Source of the DNA: Phytophthora hibernalis
Taxonomy: Eukaryota > Oomycota > Peronosporomycetes > Peronosporales > Peronosporaceae
NCBI GenBank assembly: GCA_012656075.1
Contig: JAAKBF010000390.1
Span: 930,001-994,000 of the forward strand
Direction of reading: 5' to 3'
Length of the DNA: 64,000 bases
The notes beneath the pieces were generated by a model, which worked only from the letters and a program-made list of their open reading frames with translations, was not told the DNA's origin and made no database searches. Position 1 is the first letter of the stretch. The number at the start of each line of letters is the position of its first letter. The position numbers and the translations under genes are program-made. Shown piece by piece: positions 57,630-64,000 of the stretch.

Positions 57630-58732
57630 ATGGAATCCGCTGCTAAAAGCAGCATGATCACCCGAATACGGTATTTCATTGTACGGGTACTTTTACCTCG
57701 GTTATTCAAGAAACGACTTGGCACACATCTACAACAAAACCCCACAGAATATCAGCAACTGGATTCGCGTGTATCAAGCGACAGAGACATACGAACGCGG
57801 TACATCAAAGTCTGACAAAAAATTACGACCGAGCAACGCGAGTGGATTCGAACGTTTTTTAGCATAGATTTTTGGCTTATCTGGACGAGGCTCAGGATGC
57901 ATTTCACAAGCACTTTCAGCTCAGCATATCGAAGACCTCGGTATGGAGAATGATTCACGATTTGGGACTTACATGGAAAGTATTAGAGCGCCCTGCCACT
58001 CATATCAAATCAAAGAGCGGGACATCTTTCGGTTCACTGAAGAACTCAGCCACATCATTTGGAGCCACCTGAATATCGTCTTGCTGGACGAGGTATCGTT
58101 CGACAACAGGAAATGATGAGAAAGCGTGGCTACGCTCTTCGAGGTCAGAGGGTAGCCATTCGAGGCGAGTTGCAAAGAAAGCCAAGGGTGTCACTTCTTG
58201 CTTTCGTTGGCGTTAATGGTCTCATTGACTACTACAACACTGTGGGAACATTCGACCGGGTGGAGTTCGTGAGATGCTGCCAAAATTTCGCCTATTCCAA
58301 GCGATCGGGTGTTCGTCCTTACCCAAGGTCAAATTCTGTTTGGATATTGGATGGGGCATCCATCCACCGACATCCCGAAATCGTGCACTGCCTAAGAAGC
58401 ATCGGAATTGTGCCGATCTTCCTTCCAGCTTATTGCCCGTTTTTAATCCGATAGAGTTTCTGTTTGGCTACGTGAAAAAAGCGTTCCAACGCTATTATGT
58501 GGAGTCCAATGATCGCGACTTGATGCCGATCGTCGTTGACACATTCCGACGCTTTGATAATTTCAATATGGTTCGGGTATTTGAACATTGCGGCTGGATG
58601 GTTGAGGACGTGTTCAAACCTGTTGGATCACTTTCATCAGAGACGCGGCAGGTTCCTGATATAGGGCAACCATCGATGAGGCTGGAGGAGGATTTGGATG
58701 AGGACGCTTTGGGATTTCACTCGATTAGTTAG
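57630..58732 (+). pseudogene. Tc1/IS630-type transposase, frame-broken
   Basis: The product starts MESAAKSSMITRI, has an HTH segment (LAHIYNKTPQNISNWIRVYQ) and a DDE core. The first Asp is in IVLLDEVSF, the second in WILDGASIH, and the Glu in NPIEFLFGYVKK, spaced as DD34E once a T-run near 58437 is corrected. Further frame changes lie near 57675, 57868 and 58015. The C-terminal tail is acidic (RLEEDLDEDALGF). TIRs are not visible. Probably a dead copy, although all breaks could be single-base errors. Confidence 0.75.
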
Positions 58733-58811
58733 CTTGTTAATGATGGGTAAAACGAAAGAAAAAATATTACAAATGATCTGGAACATATAAATGTCTCCCT
58801 CCGCTCTTGCA

Positions 58812-59807
58812 TTATTGATGCTCAAAATATTCGATGTTCTCCATGTTCGCCAACAGGGCGTTCAGTTCGCTCGGATCTGGCAAGTCGACGCGGTGGAGGA
58901 ACGCCTCGATCAGAGACTTGCGAGACTGCATACTGTCCTCAACCCCCAACCGAAGCCCATGTGCCTCCCAGTCGTGACGAAGCTTGCCAACTTCAGCGAT
59001 AGAAGCGTTCTCACAGTCGAGTGTCATGTGGGCCGACTGATTAATGCCGTTGATATGCGCCTGCAGGCGCGAATCACTTGCACTCAAGAGTCGTAGAATG
59101 CGTGGAGAAGGTGGAGCACGTATCTCTCCATCCCACGTGGAACGATCAAGACTACGTGTCACTTCATTGGTCCACATACGCCAGACGACAGCTTCACCGT
59201 CGTAAATAGCACCCCATTGGTCCTGTAGACGACCCACAATTTCTTGAAGTGAGGCTTCAGCAGTATCTCCGGCCCGATCGGTCTCGGCTGGGCGGATACA
59301 GTCTTTTAGAAAAGCTTGACGCTCCTGTTCCTTCCTAGGTCTACCCCATAATCATAGATGAGTAGTGTCAATCTTGTCGTGCATGGTCTGAAGCCAAATG
59401 CTCCAGTCTTGCTCCGATTTCGAGCTGTCGACAATATGCTTTTTCACCTTGAACACAATGAACTTGATCCAGCTGGCAATAGCAGCAGGCTCAACATCCC
59501 AAGCATCGTTAACTCTCACTGCCCGCCATTTCACATGAGGGCTGCATTGCTGCCACAGCTTCTCGAGTACATCCTGAAAGGAAGTCCCAGCAGCAACAAA
59601 GGGTTCAAGCATGTTGCCGGAGGTGTCGCGCTCGCCTAATGTCGCCTTCACGATTGGTTGTACTACCAATCGGCAGATGTTGGAGGTCGCAGACTGATAC
59701 ACTATACTTGACGCTGGGCTGCGACGCCGTTCAGGATACGGAGAGACTCGGACGCGTTCCTGTCGACACCATCTTGAAGACTGCCAGACGCAAGAGAAAA
59801 ATATCAC
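58812..59807 (-). CDS. Uncharacterised protein with internal TGA
   Basis: I do not recognise the family. One reading frame covers about 330 codons from 59807 to 58812. It is interrupted only by TGA at 59352-59354 (DTTHL stop LWGRPRKE). Before the stop: KLWQQCSPHVKWRAVRVNDAWD and WIKFIVFKVKKHIVD. After it: an acidic helical region (DQWGAIYDGEAVVWRMWT; DCENASIAEVGKLRHDWEAH). The uniform frame and composition on both sides argue for one gene with a single nonsense change. The true 5' end is uncertain because the first codons look unnatural. It may be a repeat-associated or host protein of unknown role. Confidence 0.5.
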
Positions 59808-59968
59808 ACATCATATGCTATTTGATAGTGGGGCGATTATCGCCCGATCATCCGGTACACTAAACATGTAGAGATGAGCTGTTGACCTTTTTACAAACAG
59901 TTTTTAGCGGAATCGCGATTGTTGAAAAATTGCAGAAACATTATTCTGAAGGGAGCATACCGGTATTA

Positions 59969-60442
59969 TTAATAATAGCTTAAATTCTCTGATAGAGTAC
60001 GCCGCTGTTGGTGAATCACCGGTTCGCCGTAACCCGACCGTTGCGTGCCCTCTTTCGGATTAATTAGCAAAACGTTTTTGCCGTGTACACTGCCTCCGTC
60101 AGGAATGAAATGGATTACTTGCATCTTGCGCCATCGAGCATTGGTGACGCACATCGCCGTCAACACTGATCGCAATTCACGATTCGCGTTAGAGTGCATC
60201 CGTGGTGATCCAACGATCCTACCGGCACGCTTGTGGTTGCCAGGGGCAAATGACAGAATCGGTGGTGATTTCAAATTAAATGCAGAAATAGTGGTGATAT
60301 GTAGTTGTGGTTTCCAACCACGTTTCAAGAATGCTTGCAGTCTAGAACGTCTATTGGTAGAGAGTAAGCTGTCGTACTTCTCCACTATGTCTGCTACTTG
60401 CAGCGAGCACACCAATAGCCAATAGCTGACACAAACAACCAC
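59969..60442 (-). CDS. Doubtful hypothetical protein
   Basis: A 157-codon minus frame (e.g. VADIVEKYDSLLSTNRRSRL; SPPILSFAPGNHKRAG) has no motif and a plus-strand frame of similar length opposite. It is listed for completeness only. Confidence 0.2.
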   Translation of the reverse strand: MVVCVSYWLLVCSLQVADIVEKYDSLLSTNRRSRLQAFLKRGWKPQLHITTISAFNLKSPPILSFAPGNHKRAGRIVGSPRMHSNANRELRSVLTAMCVTNARWRKMQVIHFIPDGGSVHGKNVLLINPKEGTQRSGYGEPVIHQQRRTLSENLSYY

Positions 60443-60781
60443 GTATGTTGTGATTAATTAAGTTCGGGGTTAAGATATTTGTTCACCACGCCCCCTGACT
60501 CAAAAGCGGGCCAGTACCCGAATGCCTATTACCGGTACATGCAAGATCTGCTTTCAACCGTCCACAATTCAGCACTGTTTTGTGTGCAGCGATCGCAATC
60601 GATGTTGACGGACGCTTTCGGATCGTAATCTTTGATGACCGCACACATTTACACACACTTTACCGGTACGTTGTACAGTACTGTAGCTTGGTACGCAAGC
60701 TCTCGTGGCTGTGAGTGAGTGGCCATATACCAATTCGCCAAGAAGACCTCACTCGGATCGAAAAGTTGTATTTTGTGGACC
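60443..60781 (+). other. Upstream region of bZIP gene 1
   Basis: No gene is supported. It presumably includes the promoter of the bZIP gene; a clear initiator element was not found. Confidence 0.35.
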
Positions 60782-61719
60782 ATGGCTAGTAGCAGCTCTC
60801 TCTTCCCAGCTATCAGGTGCTTACTGAGTGAGCCCGTCTCCGTACTCAATCCGCGCCCCGATCTTGATACCGGGCGAGGTGTCAAACTTCAGCTACCTAC
60901 CCAACATGCTCGTCACAAACGTCAACAACCTTCCCTCCAACCACTTGCGGGTGTTGCAGCAGATCGAACCAGGAAACCGACTCGACAAGAGCGATGTCGC
61001 ATCAACCAAGCCAGATACCGACAGAAGCAGCGCAAACACGCGGAAGACGTCGACACCTGCATCCGCGAGCTAAAAGAAGATATCCAGAGCCTCGAAGAAC
61101 AGCGGCAAACCCTTTCGACCACCGTACCGACGCACAATAGCGTCTGGGTCGTGGCAACGGAGTATTTCCGACTCTTCCGACGTGGATTCATGACTCCCAT
61201 CTCCTGTCCAAGTCTGTAGTATCCAAGGTCTCCACTCAAATACCTACTTCTGTTACGCAGTACTCTCGGAAATCACATGCCCAGCTTGACTTCCTCAAAG
61301 CGAACATGACCCAAGACGTGACTGACGGTATCACGTGTGGGGCGGAGGCGATTCTCGACAACTGGGAGCTACTCTCACTCTACCACGATGATGTACAGGT
61401 ACATCTCGATCGTTTGGAGCTGGTCACTGACAACTCGCTCCTTGCCACGACAACACTGCGTCTCACGATCACGGAGAACACGCTGCAACACGTGTACAAC
61501 ATGGAAGACCTTGTGGCTTTGAGACTGCTGAACAAGCGCCTGGTTGTGCGCGGGTCAGTGCGCTTCGATTGGGACGAGACGTGCGGTCGCGTCATGAGGC
61601 TGGAGTCTAAGCTGGACTTGCTGTCACCGATGCTGGAGCTGTTAGGCAGCTTGGAAGACGTTGCTCGAGTGTTTGAAAAGGCTCGAATTACCCCCGAGGG
61701 AGATTTCTCCCAGCCGTGA
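60782..61719 (+). CDS. bZIP transcription factor 1 (oomycete type)
   Basis: This is a DNA-binding transcription factor, presumably nuclear. ATG at 60782 (MASSSSLFPAIR) sits in an ACCATGG context. The basic region reads ERCRINQARYRQKQRKHAED, with the conserved Asn, followed by a leucine-zipper-like helix (IRELKEDIQSLEEQ). A conserved oomycete C-terminal region begins SVWVVATEYFRLFRRGF. After a one-base slip near 61215 it continues with LDFLKANMTQDVTDG and NWELLSLYHDDVQVHLDRLE to the stop at 61719. It is paralogous to the gene at 63142, so the region has undergone tandem duplication. Confidence 0.85.
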
Positions 61720-61879
61720 ACTTCTGAACAGTTTGTATCCGAAACAATGCGCCTCGAGTGAGCCGAGATACCCGTCTCTGGGACGAATGTCAAGGGTGAA
61801 AAGTATCCGGTCCTAAAGGCTTCAATGAATGCAGAACCACGTCACAGCGTGCCAAGGCTCTACTTCGAGTTCGGACTTG

Positions 61880-61979
61880 GTGCTCTTCAACTTGGACTCG
61901 GACGATGCTGCGTGAGGCTGGAGTCCAAACTTGATATGCTGTCAGCAATGTTGAAGCTGCTTACCAGATTCAGATGAGT
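61880..61979 (+). pseudogene. Fragment of a third bZIP C-terminus
   Basis: The sequence around VRLESKLDMLSAMLKLL matches the last part of bZIP gene 1 (VMRLESKLDLLSPMLELL). Nothing else of the gene remains nearby, so it is a truncated duplicate between the two bZIP genes. Confidence 0.6.
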
Positions 61980-62339
61980 AACAAGTTTCAGTCAGTCCTG
62001 TCGGTCGACGAAGACGTAACAAACTGTATCAATGTTCGGCTGGGCACAATTACGCAACAAGCAACAGCTTCTCGCTATACGCTCTCCCCACGTCACGGCC
62101 TCCGTCCAGCAAAGCGCCACGTATTTTGTTTAATTAAATACATGGGCAAAGCGAATAAAATACCTGTATTTAAACGTGCGGCACCCCATCAGCGCACACC
62201 GCGTTATCTCCAAACCCGTAGTGTTGTGTGTAGGGCAATCCCCATATATTTCCTGGCACAAAAGCCGATAGACAAATCGCATCTGGCACTCCATCAGATC
62301 CCTGATGACCGTAGCCAGAATAACTCCTCGCTGAGTAAT
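61980..62339 (+). other. Stretch with only doubtful frames
   Basis: Frames on both strands lack motifs. The minus frame may extend the tentative gene at 62340-63058. Confidence 0.3.
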
Positions 62340-63058
62340 TCGCTCACTTCCCAACGCGCCGTCCACTACGGTAGCAATGATCAACAGATTCCTCAATCAT
62401 CCAAACAGGCTTCCACTCAGCGATCGAGTTGTCGGGGACATCGTTCAGTGCGCTACTCCCCAGGCGTAGCAGTGTCCACTTGAAGTCGCAGTCCATCGAG
62501 TTGCTCAGACCTAGCGACAGTGCGGTCAGCGAATGTAGCACCGGTCGACCGTCGAAACTGAACAAGAGCAAACAGGAAATAAGCGCATGTCAGCGTCTCG
62601 AGGGGTGTTTGACAACACGCTTGGCAAGCATGTGGTTTAAGATCAGTGTGGCTGGATCTCTCTCTGCCAGAGACCCAGCCCTGGGCCATTTGTCAACAAT
62701 GATAGCGTGCTGGTCGACACGCGCCATGACGTGACGTCTTCGTGCAACCCCACACCCGAGCCTTGCAGTCTTGCCTATTTTTTCAATCCTAACAACACAA
62801 TTAAAAGTGTCGAAACCCAAGGATGGAGGTGGTAGGTATACCTGTACGGTAATTGCCGCTGTCCTGGCACTGCCAGTGGCAGTCCTGCAGCCTGGAGGTC
62901 CTGAAACGTGAACTCACGTTATCACTGTTGACCGCATCTATTGCTCTGGATAAAGCTCGCGCAACGCATATCAATTGAGCATATGCTGTGGTTCCGAGCT
63001 TTCGAGCACGCGATCGCTGTTGACGGTCGACAATTTGCTCGTAATCGCCCGAAGCCAA
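62340..63058 (-). CDS. Hypothetical protein, tentative exons
   Basis: I do not recognise this protein. ATG at 63058 gives MASGDYEQIVDRQQRSRARK and an Ala/Ser-rich helix, then a donor-like GTGAGT after NSDN (near 62915) could begin an intron. Later minus-strand frames look coding (FNCVVRIEKIGKTARLGCGV; LHSLTALSLGLSNSMDCDF; IAEWKPVWMIEE), but they need one more intron or slip near 62600. It is divergent from bZIP gene 2, whose ATG is 84 bp away. The model is uncertain. Confidence 0.35.
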
Positions 63059-63100
63059 TATTTAGGACTCACCTGGACTGCGTGAGTGTTTCTAGCAGTT

Positions 63101-63115
63101 CTCATTTCTCATTTC
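63101..63115 (+). promoter_or_regulatory. Oomycete initiator of bZIP gene 2
   Basis: CTCATTTCTCATTTC matches the oomycete Inr consensus (TCATTYYNCAWTTT) at nearly every position and lies 41 bp upstream of the ATG at 63142. Confidence 0.65.
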
Positions 63116-63141
63116 ACCACGCCGAGCCCAAGTCCTTCATC

Positions 63142-64000
63142 ATGGCCAGCAGTTTCCTGTCTCCGCCCAACCACTATTCACTTAGCGATGCGGTCATTGG
63201 CGGCGTCGTGCAGCGCGCTCGTCCTCTCTACAGTCGTTTTGGGTTCGCGGGCGAGAGCGACAGTCGCGCGGCTCAAAGCTACACAATGCCGAGGCAAACT
63301 CTCAATGTCGGTCACGAAGACGCGTACTCGCCGGATAAAGTGGCGTCAAAAATGACGGAGAAGTACGAATCGAAGCGCTTGATCGGCCAAAAACGACTGC
63401 CCGATCTGGACTCGATCTCACACGTAGCGACGAAGCGGTCAACGAGTAAGATGCAGGTCGTAGCAGAACTACCGCCTCAACCTGTACCAGTACGGAAGAT
63501 GCGCGTGTCAGCGTCTCGACGAGAGCGATGCCGAGTCAACCAGGCCAGGTACAGGAAGCGACAGCGGAAGCACGCCGAGGACCTCGACGAAGGGATCTGC
63601 AAAGTACAACAGGAGATCCAGGACCTCGAGACGCAGCGGCAGAAGATCTTGAGACGCTCCCCGACCAACGAAAGCGTGTGGGTCGTGGCCACCGAGTACT
63701 TTCGTCTGTTTCGCTACGGCTACATGGCACCGTTGAAGGCAGTGGAGTCGTCCGTTGTGTCTCCTCTCGCTAGCTGTAGCAGCAATACCAAGAAATTCCA
63801 ACGTCCGCAATCTCACGCACAGCTAGACTTCCTGAAATCGAACATGGCGTCCGACGTGACCGACGGAAGTGTGAGCGGTGCAGAGGCGTTGATCGAAAAC
63901 TGGAAGTTGCTGTCGCTTTACTGTGGTGACGTGCATGTGCAGTTGAAGCGTTTGGAGCAGGCTACCGCAGACTGTCTGCTAGCATCCACCACGACCAGTT
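63142..64000 (+). CDS. bZIP transcription factor 2, truncated by window end
   Basis: The frame from ATG 63142 (MASSFLSPPNHYSL) is open without interruption for 286 codons to the end of the window. A disordered leader of about 120 residues is followed by the basic region ERCRVNQARYRKRQRKHAED, a zipper-like helix (ICKVQQEIQDLETQ) and the shared block SVWVVATEYFRLFRYGYM. Then come AQLDFLKSNMASDVTDG and ENWKLLSLYCGDVHVQLKRL. It is clearly paralogous to the gene at 60782. The remaining C-terminus, about 90 residues by comparison, is outside the window. A strong initiator element supports this start. Confidence 0.88.
   Translation, partial: MASSFLSPPNHYSLSDAVIGGVVQRARPLYSRFGFAGESDSRAAQSYTMPRQTLNVGHEDAYSPDKVASKMTEKYESKRLIGQKRLPDLDSISHVATKRSTSKMQVVAELPPQPVPVRKMRVSASRRERCRVNQARYRKRQRKHAEDLDEGICKVQQEIQDLETQRQKILRRSPTNESVWVVATEYFRLFRYGYMAPLKAVESSVVSPLASCSSNTKKFQRPQSHAQLDFLKSNMASDVTDGSVSGAEALIENWKLLSLYCGDVHVQLKRLEQATADCLLASTTTS

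Noticed and set aside
56767..57630. 287-aa Arg/Val-rich protein gene
   Set aside because: The frame is explained by a degenerate minisatellite with unit lengths divisible by three; the opposite strand is also open.
61974..62483. 169-codon plus frame between bZIP genes
   Set aside because: Biased composition without motif; the minus strand looks more coding-like.
1..64000. CRISPR array, bacterial operon or phage region
   Set aside because: Introns, oomycete initiators and eukaryotic families throughout; no direct-repeat/spacer pattern.
1..64000. Secreted RXLR or Crinkler effectors
   Set aside because: I found no signal peptide followed by RXLR-EER or LXLFLAK in a supported frame.

Overview
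The window looks like nuclear DNA of an oomycete, most likely Phytophthora or a close Peronosporales relative. Genes are dense and often only 50-450 bp apart. Introns are few and short (49-109 bp, GT..AG). Several genes carry an oomycete-type initiator (CTCATTYYNCA) just upstream of the ATG. Typical content includes small protein kinases with an HRD-L-S-L-E-N catalytic loop, bZIP factors with an oomycete-type C-terminal region, and Ty3/gypsy, pogo-like and Tc1-like relics. The genus is inferred from style and family content, not from a database match.

Layout: (1) 1-7 kb holds a partial disordered protein, a small hypothetical gene, a protein kinase, an acyl-CoA dehydrogenase and a kinase pseudogene. 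(2) 7.5-10.7 kb is a multi-RGS protein. At 10.9-11.9 kb an inverted, almost identical copy of the 3.2-4.2 kb kinase follows. (3) 12.8-23.9 kb is a housekeeping block: a Tim14/Pam18 J-protein, a DOCK-family GEF (minus), exosome subunit RRP41 (divergent from DOCK), a LIN54/TSO1-like CRC-domain factor, and an oomycete coiled-coil protein. (4) 24.8-26.05 kb is a kinase-like protein with NFG in place of DFG, followed by about 2.9 kb of nearly gene-free DNA. (5) 29-43.1 kb is a head-to-tail array of five paralogous multi-pass membrane proteins on the minus strand that match no family I recognise; this is the most interesting locus. (6) 43.2-48.2 kb holds another kinase, a 981-bp TIR transposon with 10-bp target duplications, and a probably mitochondrial TrmA-type tRNA methyltransferase. 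(7) 48.3-58.7 kb is repeat-rich: a Ty3/gypsy element with an internally inverted pol segment, a decayed pogo-like element, a degenerate minisatellite and a Tc1-like transposase. (8) 58.8-64 kb has an uncharacterised protein with an internal TGA, a bZIP gene, a bZIP fragment, and a second bZIP gene running off the right edge.

Many conserved genes are interrupted by frame shifts that almost always look like one missing base, commonly in a short homopolymer. Because essential genes are affected as well as transposons, I read most of these as sequence errors and annotate the genes as one CDS spanning the frames. Lesions that cannot be explained this way (substitution stop codons, a 7-bp insertion) are named separately.

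Functional links: two genes act at the mitochondrion (Tim14, the tRNA methyltransferase) and a third has a transit-like N-terminus (acyl-CoA dehydrogenase). RGS, DOCK and the kinases belong to signalling. RRP41, the CRC factor and the bZIPs belong to RNA turnover and transcription. No operon-like or secreted-effector cluster is apparent.
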